This document shows, one piece after another, positions 33,911-46,391 of a DNA stretch of 64,000 bases (position 1 is its first letter; every line of letters begins with the position of its first letter). The DNA is from Pseudomonas sp. Os17 (lineage in GTDB: Bacteria; Pseudomonadota; Gammaproteobacteria; Pseudomonadales; Pseudomonadaceae). The notes under the pieces were generated by a model that was not told the DNA's origin, made no database searches, and was given only the letters and a program-made list of their open reading frames with translations. The stretch lies in contig NZ_AP014627.1 in assembly GCF_001547895.1 (NCBI RefSeq), positions 189,501-253,500 of the forward strand. The letters are read 5' to 3'. The translations under genes and the position numbers were made by a program.

Positions 33911-35285
33911 TTCCATCGCCTGGCGGCTGGCCCTGGCCTTTGCCGCGGTCTGCGCCCTGGTGCTCAGCGTGATTGGGGTGTTTCTCTACCGCTCCCTGGC
34001 CGGGGAAATCGCCTACCGCGACGACCTCGCCCTGCTCGGGCGCCTGGAGCAGGTGCGGGCCCTGCTCCAGGACAGCGACAGCCTGGACGCCCTGCAAGCC
34101 CGGCCCCGGCTGTACCAGAACATGCTGGGCAACCAGGACAGCCTGCTGCTGGTGCTGCGGGCCGATGGCTCGACGGTGATCGGCATCAACCCGCGGCAAC
34201 AGCGCTTGCCCGAGCTGCTGCCGATCGCCCAGGAGCGGCGCCCGCAACGCGGCGACATCCGGCTCTGGCCGGGCAGCGACCACGTCCCGGTGGCGCTGCT
34301 GGCGGGGCAGGCCAGCGGCCCCAAGGGCGAGGTCCTGACGGTGATTGCCGGAAAGATCCTCAGCGAGCGCGAGCAGATGCTCGCCAGCTATCGCCTGCGC
34401 CTGTACCTGGCGGTAGGCCTGGGGGCCTTGCTGGCCTTCGCCCTGGGCCTGCTGTTGTTACGCCGGGGCTTGCAGCCCCTGCGCCAGCTCAGCGAGTCGG
34501 TGCGCGAGATCGATCTGCGCAGCCTCGACCGGCGCCTGCACACCACCGGCATTCCCGCCGAATTCCACGAGCCGGTGCAAGCCTTGAACGCCATGCTGGC
34601 GCGCCTGGAAGAGAGCTTTCAGCGCTTGTCGCAGTTCTCCGCCGACCTGGCCCATGAAATCCGCACGCCGTTGCACAACCTCCTGGGCAGCAACGGCCTG
34701 GCCCTGAACCAGCCGCGCAGCGCCGCGGAGTACCAGGAAGTGCTGGCCTCCAACATGGAGGAGTTCGAGCGCCTGGGACGCATGGCCGAGAACCTGCTGT
34801 TCCTGGCCCGGGCCGAACAGGCCGATGCGGCGCTGGACCGCCAGCTGCTGTCACTCTCGGGCGTCGGCGCGCAGTTGTGCGACTACTTCGAGGCCCTGGC
34901 CGATGACCGGCAGATCCGTCTGGAAAACGGCTTTTTCGGTGAGCTGCAGGCCGACCAGCAACTGCTGCAACGGGCCCTGGGCAACCTCCTGGCCAACGCC
35001 GTGCGCCACGCCGACGCGGGTTCGCTGATCCGCCTGCGGCGCCGTGACGAAGCGGGCTGGTGCTGGCTGCAGGTGCACAACCAGGGTCCGGCGATTGCCC
35101 CTGAACACCTGCCCCGATTGTTCGACCGCTTCTACCGGGTCGACCCCTCTCGCGCCGAACCGGGGGATTCCGGCGGCCTGGGGCTGGCCATCGTGCGCTC
35201 GATCATGCTGCTGCATGGCGGTCAGGTGCAGGTGGCGAGCGATGACCGAGGCACGGTATTCGAACTGGGCTTCCCCCTCCTGTAG
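33897..35285 (+). CDS. Sensor histidine kinase (CusS/HprS-like)
   Basis: A 462-residue kinase with two membrane helices (about 8-30 and 168-189) bounding a periplasmic sensor region, a HAMP domain, the phospho-acceptor His253 ([12 protein letters not shown]) and an ATPase domain ([21 protein letters not shown]). ATG 33897 overlaps the regulator gene. It matches heavy-metal sensor kinases. The stop codon TAG falls within the class B REP that follows, so the end of the gene and the repeat are fused. Confidence 0.88.
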   Translation: MKRSSSIAWRLALAFAAVCALVLSVIGVFLYRSLAGEIAYRDDLALLGRLEQVRALLQDSDSLDALQARPRLYQNMLGNQDSLLLVLRADGSTVIGINPRQQRLPELLPIAQERRPQRGDIRLWPGSDHVPVALLAGQASGPKGEVLTVIAGKILSEREQMLASYRLRLYLAVGLGALLAFALGLLLLRRGLQPLRQLSESVREIDLRSLDRRLHTTGIPAEFHEPVQALNAMLARLEESFQRLSQFSADLAHEIRTPLHNLLGSNGLALNQPRSAAEYQEVLASNMEEFERLGRMAENLLFLARAEQADAALDRQLLSLSGVGAQLCDYFEALADDRQIRLENGFFGELQADQQLLQRALGNLLANAVRHADAGSLIRLRRRDEAGWCWLQVHNQGPAIAPEHLPRLFDRFYRVDPSRAEPGDSGGLGLAIVRSIMLLHGGQVQVASDDRGTVFELGFPLL

Positions 35286-35396
35286 CCGCTGCCGAGCCTG
35301 CGAGGCTGCGACAAGGCCGCCAGGCCTTCAGCGGTCTGCAGTATTTGCGCCCGCGTTGCGCTCGTTCGCAGCTTCGCAGGCTCAGCAGCGGCTACA
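35281..35396. repeat. Class B REP palindrome
   Basis: TGTAGCCGCTGC and GCAGCGGCTACA ends frame a 116-bp element whose left end includes the kinase stop codon. Confidence 0.9.
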
Positions 35397-35409
35397 AGGC
35401 TGCAGGGGC

Positions 35410-36414
35410 TCAGCGCAAACCGTCGCGAAACTGCCCCGGGGTCATCCCGGTCCAGCGTTTGAAGGCCCGGCTGAAGCTGCTGGCATCGGCAAAACCCAGC
35501 AGGTAGCTGATCTCGCTCAGGGAGCATTCCAGGTCCCGCAGGTGCAGCAGGGCGAGGTTCTCCCGGCATTCGTTGAGCAGGGTGTCGAAGCGCGTGCCTT
35601 CATCCGCCAGGTGCCGTTGCAGGCTGCGCAAACTCAGGTGCAGGGCCTGGGCCACCCGTTCCGCGGAGGGCTCGCCTTCCGGCAATTGGGCTTCGATCAC
35701 CCCGCGCACCTTGCGCTCCCAGGTCAGGGGCCGCAGTTGCAGCAGGGTGCGCTTGAGCACCGCTTCGTTGTGTTCGGCCAGTTCCGGGTTGGCGTCGTCC
35801 AGGTGGCTGTCGAAATCGTGCAGGCCGAATTCCAGGCAATCGTCGGCCGCGGCAAAGTGCACCGGGCAGCGGAACACCTTGTGCCACTGGCTCGGGTCCG
35901 CCGGGGCCGGGCGCCGCAAATGTACGGCCAGCGGCGCGTAGTCGCGGCCCAGGCGGTTGCGGCAGGTGCGCACGTAGATCGCGGCAAAGGCGTCGATCGC
36001 CTCGATGGCCGGCCGCGGCGCGCCTTCGGGCACCTTGAGGAAGAAGCGGTAGCGGTCCGGCTCGCGGGTCAGGGCCAGTTCCAGGGCGTCGCTGACCACC
36101 TGGTGATAACGCACGATGCGTTCGAACACTTCTCGCAGGCTGCCGCTGGCCACCAGGGCGTAGCCCAGGGCATGGAAGGTGGTGGGGCTGACAAAGCGCG
36201 ACACCCGCAGGCCAATGGCCGGATCGCCGCTGGCCTGCACCGCCAGATGCCACAGGCGGGTGGTGGCCGACAGCGGGTAGCGGGCGTTGGGGTCGTCCAT
36301 CCATTGCGGGTCGAGGCCGGCCTCGCGGCACAGCGCGTCGCTGTCGAGGTCGAGGGCGTCCAGTTGCTTGCGCAAGGCGCGGGTCCAGCTGGCGAGGGAG
36401 GTGGCTTCGGTCAT
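35410..36414 (-). CDS. AraC family transcriptional regulator
   Basis: A 334-residue regulator. The N-terminal two thirds match the arabinose-binding-like domain of the OruR/PchR-related AraC subgroup (ATRLWHLAVQASGDPAIGLR, VSPTTFHALGYAL), and the C-terminal 90 residues hold two helix-turn-helices (RVAQALHLSLRSLQRHLA, EISYLLGFADASSFSRAFKR). It is divergent from a desaturase-like gene 99 bp away, which it probably controls, by analogy to lipid-responsive AraC regulators. ATG 36414 gives the normal family length; the frame stays open upstream. Confidence 0.87.
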   Translation of the reverse strand: MTEATSLASWTRALRKQLDALDLDSDALCREAGLDPQWMDDPNARYPLSATTRLWHLAVQASGDPAIGLRVSRFVSPTTFHALGYALVASGSLREVFERIVRYHQVVSDALELALTREPDRYRFFLKVPEGAPRPAIEAIDAFAAIYVRTCRNRLGRDYAPLAVHLRRPAPADPSQWHKVFRCPVHFAAADDCLEFGLHDFDSHLDDANPELAEHNEAVLKRTLLQLRPLTWERKVRGVIEAQLPEGEPSAERVAQALHLSLRSLQRHLADEGTRFDTLLNECRENLALLHLRDLECSLSEISYLLGFADASSFSRAFKRWTGMTPGQFRDGLR

Positions 36415-36513
36415 GCGATTGGCGCGTCCGGTCAACAGGTTGGCGTTTACGGCTAGCGCCCGGAGCCGGGGCTCGGGGCAGGATGCACACATCACTGACC
36501 AGAGGATGGAATC

Positions 36514-37590
36514 ATGCAGGGTATTTCTGCAAGCCCCGAGCGGATGAACGCACAACAGCGAGCGGCGCACATTCGCCAGGTGGTCCTGGCCCGGGGCGAT
36601 GAACTGCGCCGGCGCTTCCCCTTGCTGCGGCACCAGGACGCCCTGGGCGCGGGGATTTTGCTAGTCGCCCTGTCCGGGATGCTGGGGTCAGCGGCGCTCT
36701 ATGTCGGTGGCTACCTGGCCTGGTGGGCGTGCCTGCTGCTCAACGCGTTCTTCGCGTCCCTGACCCACGAGCTGGAACACGACCTGATCCACAGCATGTA
36801 CTTTCGCAAGCAGCGCCTGCCCCACAACCTGATGCTGGCGCTGGTCTGGCTGGCGCGGCCGAGCACCATCAACCCCTGGGTGCGGCGTCATCTGCACCTC
36901 AATCACCACAAGGTGTCCGGCAGCGAGAGCGATATCGAAGAGCGCGCCATCACCAACGGCGAACCCTGGGGCATCGCCCGCCTGCTGATGGTCGGGGACA
37001 ACATGATGGCGGCCTTCATCCGCCTGCTGCGGGCACCGGGGGCCAGGCGCAAGCTGCGCATCCTCGGCCGCACCCTGGCCGTCTACGCGCCCCTGGCCTT
37101 GCTGCACTGGGGCGCCTGGTACCTGTTCCTCGGTTTTCATGGGGCCAATGGCATCGCCGCGTGGCTCGGCAGCCCGATCCAGTGGTCACCGGACACCCTG
37201 GCGCTGATGCACGGCATTGATATCGCCGTGGTGGTGATCATCGGCCCCAACGTGCTGCGCACCTTCTGCCTGCACTTCGTCAGCTCCAACATGCACTACT
37301 ACGGCGATATCGAACCGGGCAACGTGATCCAGCAGACCCAGGTGCTCAACCCCTGGTGGATGTGGCCGCTGCAGGCCTTCTGCTGCAACTTCGGCAGCAC
37401 CCACGGCATCCACCATTTCGTGGTCAAGGAACCCTTCTACATTCGCCAGCTGACGGCGCCGGTGGCGCATAAAGTGATGGCCGAGATGGGCGTGCGCTTC
37501 AACGATTTCGGCACCTTTTGCCCCGGGCCAACCGCCTTTCATCCCGTGGAGCAGGTGGCGACGCAACCTGCGCGTAACGCCCGGGCTTGA
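36514..37590 (+). CDS. Fatty acid desaturase/alkane hydroxylase family membrane protein
   Basis: A 358-residue membrane enzyme with three histidine boxes (HELEHD, HLHLNHH, HGIHHF) that bind the di-iron centre of integral-membrane desaturases and hydroxylases. Four or more hydrophobic helices are visible. It resembles fatty acid desaturases more than AlkB, which has different spacing. The AraC regulator lies divergently upstream, suggesting control by a lipid. GAGGATGG precedes the ATG. The substrate cannot be read from sequence. Confidence 0.82.
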   Translation: MQGISASPERMNAQQRAAHIRQVVLARGDELRRRFPLLRHQDALGAGILLVALSGMLGSAALYVGGYLAWWACLLLNAFFASLTHELEHDLIHSMYFRKQRLPHNLMLALVWLARPSTINPWVRRHLHLNHHKVSGSESDIEERAITNGEPWGIARLLMVGDNMMAAFIRLLRAPGARRKLRILGRTLAVYAPLALLHWGAWYLFLGFHGANGIAAWLGSPIQWSPDTLALMHGIDIAVVVIIGPNVLRTFCLHFVSSNMHYYGDIEPGNVIQQTQVLNPWWMWPLQAFCCNFGSTHGIHHFVVKEPFYIRQLTAPVAHKVMAEMGVRFNDFGTFCPGPTAFHPVEQVATQPARNARA

Positions 37591-37703
37591 GGGGGCGGAC
37601 TGTCTTTCTGGTTAAATATCCAAGGACCGATGACGTTAAGCCAAGGTCACGCGGCGCCGGGAAACGCCCGGAATTCGCGAAGGGGCAACGACAGGGAGAC
37701 AGT

Positions 37704-38150
37704 ATGAACAGTGCGGTAAGGCGATTGATCGCCGTTGCCTTGATGAGTGTGGGCGGTCTGTCGCTGGCCGACCCGGTGGCGCAGGGCCGCGACGAGGCGC
37801 TGGCGCTGAGTATCTTGAAGCATCTGGAAGTGAACGGTTTTCGCAATTCCTTAAGGCCGCGGCACTACCCGGACGGCACCACGCTGGGCCAGACGCCCTA
37901 TCGGATCTACGAGAAGGCCGCAGGCGCCGAGGGCACCTACAACGCGACGGACGAAGAACAAAGCTGGGTCTACAGCGTCAGGGTGATGGAGCAGGGGAAG
38001 CAGGGCATCACCATCTGTTTTGTCGACCAGAACCTGCACGGTAGCTACCTGGCCGCTTCGCCGTTGCGGGTCGAGAAAAACCGGGCGGGGCATTACGTCG
38101 TGGTCAAGGAACTGCCAACAACCCCGGCCTGCCGCATCACCCGAGGCTGA
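37704..38150 (+). CDS. Exported small hypothetical protein
   Basis: A 148-residue protein with a signal peptide (LIAVALMSVGGLSLA-DP). The mature part has no recognised domain; it has two Cys (TICFVDQN and PACRIT) that could pair in the periplasm. CAGGGAG precedes ATG 37704. An open frame upstream exists but lacks a site. It lies between a desaturase and atsA with no obvious link to either. Confidence 0.6.
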   Translation: MNSAVRRLIAVALMSVGGLSLADPVAQGRDEALALSILKHLEVNGFRNSLRPRHYPDGTTLGQTPYRIYEKAAGAEGTYNATDEEQSWVYSVRVMEQGKQGITICFVDQNLHGSYLAASPLRVEKNRAGHYVVVKELPTTPACRITRG

Positions 38151-38295
38151 GGCCAGCGCCATGGCGCAGCCCGGTGTATTCACCGAGGATCGATACCGGG
38201 TTCTGTGGCACGCCGCCCGTTGAGCAGCGAGGCGGCGGTCTTGCCACCTTATCCCCACTGTCATGCCGGACTTGCCGATAACCCAAACGCACCGC

Positions 38296-38378
38296 GTAGG
38301 AGCCGGCTTGCCGGCGAGAGGGCCCTGGAGACTGGTGGTTGTTCTGGAGGACGCTTTCGCTGGCGAGCCAGCTCCTAC
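38296..38378. repeat. Class A REP pair
   Basis: GTAGGAGCCGGCTTGCCGGC with an imperfect mirrored end (GGCGAGCCAGCTCCTAC), between convergent genes. The left half is diverged from other copies. Confidence 0.85.
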
Positions 38379-38425
38379 ACAGGCCCGCTCTTGCACGGTC
38401 CGGTTCATAGCCAGCGCCTGCAAGC

Positions 38426-40862
<2,437 letters not shown>

Positions 40863-40866
<4 letters not shown>

Positions 40867-42458
40867 GCGTGTCTCCAGCGGGTGGCGCGGGTTTCGAGTT
40901 GTTGGCCCAGGCGATTGAGCAGGGCCCCGGTCAGGCCCACCAGGAGCATGCCGGCCATGATCAGGTCCATGCGCAGCAGTTGCTGGGCGCTGATCATCTG
41001 ACTGCCGATGCCGCCGTTGGACGGCATGAAGTATTCCGCGCCGATGGTGCCCATCCAGGCGTAGATCAGGCTGATGCGCAGGCCGGCGAAGATGCCCGGC
41101 GCCGCCCCGGGCAGCACCAGTCGGCGCAGCCGTTGCCAGAGGTTCAGGCGCAGCACCTGGGCGGCTTCCGCCAGTTGCGGCGAGAGCTGGGCGACGCTGC
41201 GCTGGGTGGCGATGAACAACGGGAAGAACGCGGCCAGGGCGACGAACACCCATTTGGCCAGTTCCCCCAGGCCGAACCAGGCGGTGAGCAGCGGCACCCA
41301 GGCGAAAATGGCGATCTGGCGGATGGCGGCCAGGGTCGGTCCCAGCAACCGTTCAGCGAGGCGCGACAGCCCCAGCAGCAAGCCCAGGACCAGGCCCAGC
41401 CCGCCGCCCAGGGCCAGGCCACCCAGGGCGCGTCCCAGGCTCAGCCCCATGCCCCCGAGCAAGCTGCCGTCCCGCAGGCCGTCGACGGTGGTGCCCAGTA
41501 CCACCAGCGGGCTCACCAGAATATTGGCGTCCACCCATTGCCTTGCGCTCGCCAGCTGCCACAGGCCCAGCAAGGCCAGGGGCAGCAGCCAGGGTTGCAG
41601 GCGCTGCCAGCCCTGATAGCGCGGACCGCGGCGCAGGGCGGCGGTGGCCGGGTGCGGCCAGTGCACCAGGGTGCGATCCAGCCAGCCGATGCCGCGGTCC
41701 ATGCACACCCCCAGCACGCCGATCACCAGGATGCAGACGAAGACGATGTCCAGCATGAACAGCTGGCGCGCCCAGACCATCAGGTAGCCGATGCCTTCGC
41801 TGGAGGCCAGCAGTTCCACCGCCAGCAGCGAGGTCCAGCCGGTGGCCAGGGCCAGGCGCACCCCGGCCATGAAGGCCGGCAGCGCGGCGGGCAGCACCAG
41901 GCGGCGCACCAACAGCGCCGGAGGCAGGCGCAGCACCGCGGCGGCTTCCCGCAGCCGGGGCTGGGCGTCGCGCACGCCCACCAGGGTGTGCAGGGTCACC
42001 GGCACCACCACGGCCTTGACCAGCACCACCAGCTTGAGCACTTCGCCGATGCCGAAAAACACCATGAACAAGGGAATCCAGGCCAGGGTCGGAATTTGCG
42101 CCAGGGCGCCGAAGGAGGGGTACACCAGACGCTCCAGGCGCCGGCTGAAACCCAGGGCACCCCCCAGCAGGGCGCCGGCGGCGATGCCCGCCAGCAAGCC
42201 CCAGAACAGCCGTTGCAGGCTGATCGCCAGATGGCTCCACAGCTCACCGCGGCCCAGCTCCAGGGCGCTGCTCCAGACCAGCGCAGGGGCCGGCAGGATC
42301 TGTTCGCTCATCCACAGGTTGCGGCTGGCCAGCCACCACAGGACGAACAGGCTCAGGGGCAGCAGCCAGGGCAGCAGGCGCTGATGGATTGCGGGCCAGC
42401 CCGGGCGTCCGGTGGACGGTGCCGCCAGGGGCAGGCTGAGCAGGGAAACACGGGCCAT
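40863..42458 (-). CDS. atsB: Fused double permease of the sulfate-ester ABC transporter (AtsB)
   Basis: A 531-residue inner-membrane protein made of two tandem BPD permease domains, each with the ATPase-coupling loop (EAAAVLRLPPALLVRRLVLP in the first, EAAQVLRLNLWQRLRRLVLP in the second). This fusion is characteristic of AtsB in Pseudomonas. About twelve membrane helices are present. ATG 42458 has a very good GGAGGTC site. The overlapping atsC start couples translation of the ATPase. Confidence 0.92.
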
Positions 42459-42502
42459 GGATGACCTCCGTCGTCGGGTTCTGCATGGCATGGGTCGACG
42501 CT

Positions 42503-42584
42503 GTAGGAGCAGGCTTGCCAGCGCATCGGCGCTTGCCGGCGATGCGGGGCTGGCGGGCCTGTTCGCCGGCAAGCCGGCGCCTAC
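42503..42584. repeat. Class A REP pair in the ats divergent region
   Basis: GTAGGAGCAGGCTTGCCAGC and the GCCGGCAAGCCGGCGCCTAC end lie just upstream of atsB, in the 387-bp gap to atsR. Confidence 0.85.
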
Positions 42585-42610
42585 GTGATATGCGTTTGTG
42601 GTCTATTAAA

Positions 42611-42715
42611 ATTCTTATCGATTCTATTAAGAGATAAGAGAAGCCATTTAAGGCTGGTTGGCCGACACGCATCCAATGCATTTGAAGAATATTTTTCATG
42701 CATTTCATGCATGTC
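42611..42715. promoter_or_regulatory. Divergent ats promoter region with sulfur-regulated motifs
   Basis: An AT-rich stretch holds ATTCTTATC (42611-42619) and its near mirror GATAAGAG (42633-42640), like the arms found before oscA, followed by AATGCATT and two further ATGCAT sequences (42675-42715). CysB-type and SftR-type LysR regulators are known to control ats genes. The CTCTTAT and ATGCAT words recur upstream of the other genes of this region. Confidence 0.5.
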
Positions 42716-42845
42716 CCCGGAGGCGCCCGTGGCTGCTGGGTTATTCAATATGGTTATTAAAATGTGAATTTATAGTATTTAAAGGTTGATCGATTCCGTG
42801 CCTACCTTCTGCTCCTCACAGCCTTTGCCATCAGGAGCCGCACCC

Positions 42846-43868
42846 ATGAACCTTCCCTTCAAACGCGTCATCAGCCTGTTCGCCGCGCCGGCCCTGGCGG
42901 GGCTCCTGGGTTGCCTGCCGCTGCTGGCCCAGGCCGCCGAACTCAAGGAAATCCGCATCGCCGTGCCCGACCTCAGCGCCGGCACCCAGCACAGTGGCGG
43001 CGGGGTGGTGGACGTGCTGCGTCAGCAACAGATCTTCGAAAAGGCCTTTGCCGACCAGGGCATCCAGATCCAGTGGAATTTCTTCAAGGGCGCCGGGCCG
43101 GTGATCAACGAAGCCTTCGCCAACGGCCAGGTGGACCTGGCCTATCTCGGCGACCTGGCGGCCATCATCGGCAAGTCCAACGGCCTGGATACGCGTTTGC
43201 TCAGCGCCTCGGCCCGTGGGGTCAAGCATTACCTGGGGGTGGTGCCGGGCTCGGGGATCAAGACCCTGGAAGACCTCAAGGGCAAGCGCGTGGCGGTGTT
43301 CCGGGGCACCGCCACCCAGCTGTCGTTCGACGCGGCCCTGGCCAGCCGGGGCCTGAGCGAGAAGGACCTGAAAGTGGTCAACCTCGACTTCAACGCGGCG
43401 GTGGCGGCCCTGGCGGCCAAGCAGATCGACGCCTCCTGGGGCAGCACCGGGCTCTCGGCCCTGCGCAGCAAGGGACTGGCCGAACTGCCCCTGAGCACCA
43501 AGGACTTGGGCGGCGCCGGCAGCGTGCAGAGCGTGCTGGTGGGCGCCGGCAAGTTTGTCGACGAGCACCCCGAGGCCGTGGAAAAACTGCTCAAGGCCCA
43601 GCAGCAGGCCGTAGAGTGGCTGACCCAGGACAGCAACAAGGACGCCTACATCCAACTGGTGTCGGGCCTGGCCAGCTACCCGCCGGTGATCCTGCAGGAA
43701 GACCTCAAGGACCAGCGCCTGAGTGAAATCTTCCCCTCGACCCTGGACCCGGTGTTCCTCGGCAAACTGCAGGACTCGGTGGACCTGGCGGCCAAGGAAC
43801 GCTTGATCCGCAAGCCGTTCAAGGTAGAGGCCTGGGTCGCCCCGCAACTCGCCGCCGCCGGCCTCTAA
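42846..43868 (+). CDS. atsR: Sulfate-ester ABC transporter substrate-binding protein (AtsR)
   Basis: A 340-residue periplasmic protein with a signal peptide (GLLGCLPLLAQA-AE). The mature part is a SsuA/TauA-like binding protein (FFKGAGPVINEAFANGQVDL, then KRVAVFRGTATQLSF). AGGAG precedes ATG 42846. It is divergent from atsB-atsC-atsA, and the pair of transcripts is presumably co-regulated by the shared region between them. It should bind aryl or alkyl sulfate esters. Confidence 0.9.
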   Translation: MNLPFKRVISLFAAPALAGLLGCLPLLAQAAELKEIRIAVPDLSAGTQHSGGGVVDVLRQQQIFEKAFADQGIQIQWNFFKGAGPVINEAFANGQVDLAYLGDLAAIIGKSNGLDTRLLSASARGVKHYLGVVPGSGIKTLEDLKGKRVAVFRGTATQLSFDAALASRGLSEKDLKVVNLDFNAAVAALAAKQIDASWGSTGLSALRSKGLAELPLSTKDLGGAGSVQSVLVGAGKFVDEHPEAVEKLLKAQQQAVEWLTQDSNKDAYIQLVSGLASYPPVILQEDLKDQRLSEIFPSTLDPVFLGKLQDSVDLAAKERLIRKPFKVEAWVAPQLAAAGL

Positions 43869-43877
43869 CCTCCTCCC

Positions 43878-44008
43878 TGTAGCCGCTGCCGCAGGCTGCG
43901 CCCGGCACCGTAGGGGCCGCTGTGGCCGGCAACGCGGTTTATCTGGAAGAACCGGGTGCCGTCTTGCGCCGACTGCGTCGTCGTTCGCAGCCTGCGGCAG
44001 CGGCTACA
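43878..44008. repeat. Class B REP palindrome
   Basis: TGTAGCCGCTGCCGCAGGCT and its mirrored end flank an internal GTAGGGGCCGCTGTGGCCGG piece. It separates atsR from the convergent LysR gene. Confidence 0.88.
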
Positions 44009-44011
44009 GGG

Positions 44012-44932
44012 TTAGACGGCGATGCCGTGGCTTTGCTGGTCGACCGCCACCAGCACTTCGATCAACTTGCGCGCCGCTGGCGACAGGCGAAAACCGCTGC
44101 GGCTGACGATGCCGCAGCGGGCGTTCAGGCTGTCGATGTTCTGCGGCAGGTTGCGCCAGTGCAGCAGCGCCAGCGACCCCTGCTCGATGTCTTCGGCGAA
44201 GGCCTCGGCGGTGCCCACGCCAATGGCATTGGACTGGCGGACGATCTTCACCAGCGCTGGAAAGTGTTCAGTCTCGATGGTCGGTGAAAAGTCGATGCGT
44301 CCGCTGAGGTTGGCCAAAAGCTTGCGGATCCCCGGGGGAATCAGGGTGGTGGCCAGGGGGTAGTCGAACATGTCGTTGGTGGACAGGCTTTCCTTGGCCA
44401 ACAGCGGGTGCCCGGGGCGGCAGAAGAACACCCCGCGCTTGGGCGTCAGCGCCTGGGTCTGGTAGTTCGGATCGGCTTCGAAATGGCGGATGTCGGCGAT
44501 GAAGAACTCGATCTCTTCGCGGTTCAGGCTGCGGCTGAGTTTCTCCCAGTTATCCACGGCAAAGCAGGTGCGCACCTTGGGGTGGGCGCTGCTGAACTGC
44601 GCCACCGCGTCGGGCACCAGCTTCACCGCCGGCGCCGGGCCGCAGCCGAAGCGCACCTCACCGGCGTCGAGCTTGGTCATCTGGGTTACTTCGCTGCTGA
44701 GCAAGGCCGCGCCCTGCACCAGGCTCAAGGCGTGCTGCAGCACCACCTGGCCTTCCGGGGTGGGGCGCAGGTCCTTGTTGCCTCGGTCCACCAGCACGCA
44801 GCCGAACTCCTGTTCCAGGCCCTGGATACTGCGGCTGAAAGCCGGCTGGGTGATGCCCATGGCGTCGGCGGCGCGGACAAAACTGCGGTGTTCATTGAGG
44901 GCGATGAAGTAACGCAATTGGCGAAGATCCAT
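44012..44932 (-). CDS. LysR family regulator, sulfate-ester locus (paralogue 1)
   Basis: A 306-residue LysR regulator with an N-terminal winged helix (MDLRQLRYFIALNEHRSF, AFSRSIQGLEQEFG) and a substrate-binding effector domain. It is a paralogue of the regulator at 48283-49227: both have ADIRHFEADP/ADTRHFEADP and FGCGPAPA. It is divergent from atsK, so it probably controls atsK. The SftR regulator of P. putida sulfate-ester genes is the likely type. ATG 44932 is the LysR-conserved start. Confidence 0.88.
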   Translation of the reverse strand: MDLRQLRYFIALNEHRSFVRAADAMGITQPAFSRSIQGLEQEFGCVLVDRGNKDLRPTPEGQVVLQHALSLVQGAALLSSEVTQMTKLDAGEVRFGCGPAPAVKLVPDAVAQFSSAHPKVRTCFAVDNWEKLSRSLNREEIEFFIADIRHFEADPNYQTQALTPKRGVFFCRPGHPLLAKESLSTNDMFDYPLATTLIPPGIRKLLANLSGRIDFSPTIETEHFPALVKIVRQSNAIGVGTAEAFAEDIEQGSLALLHWRNLPQNIDSLNARCGIVSRSGFRLSPAARKLIEVLVAVDQQSHGIAV

Positions 44933-45003
44933 ATGCTTTCCCGGCATCCGAAAAATAGCTCGAAGGCATTTGCGACGAGTGAGGCTGAGGTTTTAAATGC
45001 AAG

Positions 45004-45010
45004 CTCTTAT
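45004..45010 (+). promoter_or_regulatory. CTCTTAT word upstream of atsK
   Basis: The same heptamer occurs in the atsB-atsR region and upstream of the TonB-dependent receptor. GGCATTTGC and AAATGC words nearby recall the ATGCAT elements of those regions. Confidence 0.35.
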
Positions 45011-45114
45011 TCCGTCAACGAAGCATGTAGTTATCTATTAGATCTAAATTGAATATAGATAGAGCGTTGTTTCGCGGCGGTTCCAACCGTAAGCAGTCGA
45101 TGAGGGTGTACCTG

Positions 45115-46020
45115 ATGAGCAATGCCGCCTTAGCCGTTAAACCCGCTGTTGATGCCCTTGAGATCCACCCGGTGGCCGGTCGCATCGGCGCCGAGATCCG
45201 TGGCGTGCAACTGTCCGGCGACCTTGATGCCGCCACCGTGGACGCCATCCAGCAGGCGCTGGTGCAGTACAAGGTGATCTTCTTCCGTGGCCAGACCCAC
45301 CTCGACGACCAGAGCCAGGAAGCCTTCTCCCACCTGTTGGGCGAGCCGGTGGCCCACCCCACCGTGCCGGTGCGCGACGGCACCCGTTACCTGCTGGAGC
45401 TGGACGGCGCCGAGGGCCAGCGGGCCAACTCCTGGCACACCGACGTGACCTTCGTCGACGCTTACCCGAAAGCCTCGATCCTGCGCTCGGTGGTGGCCCC
45501 GGCCGCAGGCGGCGACACGGTGTGGGCCAACACCGCCACCGCCTACAACGAACTCCCGGCGGAACTGCGAGAGCTGGCGGACAAACTCTGGGCGGTGCAC
45601 AGCAACGAATACGACTACGCCGGGGCCAAGCCCGACGTCTCGGCGGAGAAGCTGGAGCGCTACCGTAAAGTGTTCACCTCCACCGTATTCGAGACGGAAC
45701 ACCCGATCGTCCGTGTGCACCCCGAAAGCGGCGAAAAGAGCCTGGTGCTGGGGCACTTCGTCAAGCGCATCAAGGGCTATTCCCAAGCCGATTCGGCGCA
45801 CTTGTTCAACCTGCTGCAAAGCCACGTGACCCGCCTGGAAAACACCGTGCGCTGGCGCTGGAGCGCCGGTGACGTGGCGATCTGGGACAACCGCTCGACC
45901 CAGCATTACGCCGTGGACGACTACGGCACCCAGGACCGCATCGTGCGCCGCGTGACCCTCAAGGGCGACGTCCCGGTGGGTGTCCACGGCCAGCGCAGCC
46001 AGACCATCAAAGGCCTCTGA
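45115..46020 (+). CDS. atsK: Alkylsulfatase, 2-oxoglutarate-dependent dioxygenase (AtsK)
   Basis: A 301-residue TauD-family enzyme equal in length to P. putida AtsK. Iron ligands His108, Asp110 and His264 (HTDVTF; TQHYAVDDYG) and the 2-oxoglutarate-binding Arg275 and Arg279 are all at the AtsK positions. It uses oxygen and 2-oxoglutarate to break alkyl sulfate esters, giving an aldehyde and sulfite-level sulfur. ATG 45115 (MSNAALAV) fits AtsK; the frame continues upstream. The LysR gene is divergent. Three REP pairs follow. Confidence 0.94.
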   Translation: MSNAALAVKPAVDALEIHPVAGRIGAEIRGVQLSGDLDAATVDAIQQALVQYKVIFFRGQTHLDDQSQEAFSHLLGEPVAHPTVPVRDGTRYLLELDGAEGQRANSWHTDVTFVDAYPKASILRSVVAPAAGGDTVWANTATAYNELPAELRELADKLWAVHSNEYDYAGAKPDVSAEKLERYRKVFTSTVFETEHPIVRVHPESGEKSLVLGHFVKRIKGYSQADSAHLFNLLQSHVTRLENTVRWRWSAGDVAIWDNRSTQHYAVDDYGTQDRIVRRVTLKGDVPVGVHGQRSQTIKGL

Positions 46021-46068
46021 CCCACCCCTCAAGCCCCTACGGGCATTTACCCGATGCACCTGCCCACT

Positions 46069-46371
46069 GTAGGAGCTGGCTTGCCAGCGAAGGCGCCCCT
46101 GAGAGCGCTGCAAGGCTCAAGGGCCTCTTCGCCGGCAAGCCGGCTCCTACGAGAATTCACGCGATGGACCTGCCCACTGTAGGAGCTGGCTTGCCAGCGA
46201 AAGCGCCCCTGAGAGCGCTGCAAGGCTCAAGGGCCTCTTCGCCGGCAAGCCGGTTTCTACGAGAATTCACGCGATGGACCTGCCCACTGTAGGAGCTGGC
46301 TTGCCAGCGAAAGCGCCCCTGAGGGCGCTGCAAGGCTCAAGGGCCTCTTCGCCGGCAAGCCGGCTCCTACG
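46069..46371. repeat. Tandem array of three class A REP pairs (110-bp period)
   Basis: Units start at 46069, 46179 and 46289, each GTAGGAGCTGGCTTGCCAGC through GCCGGCAAGCCGGCTCCTAC, with an identical 27-bp spacer. The period is exactly 110 bp. It fills the gap between atsK and the convergent sulfatase gene. Confidence 0.95.
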
Positions 46372-46391
46372 GGATGGAAGGTTGCCGGGGG

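Noticed and set aside
46069..46371. Second regular repeat block as a CRISPR candidate
   Set aside because: Spacers are identical and the 110-bp units are inverted REP pairs.
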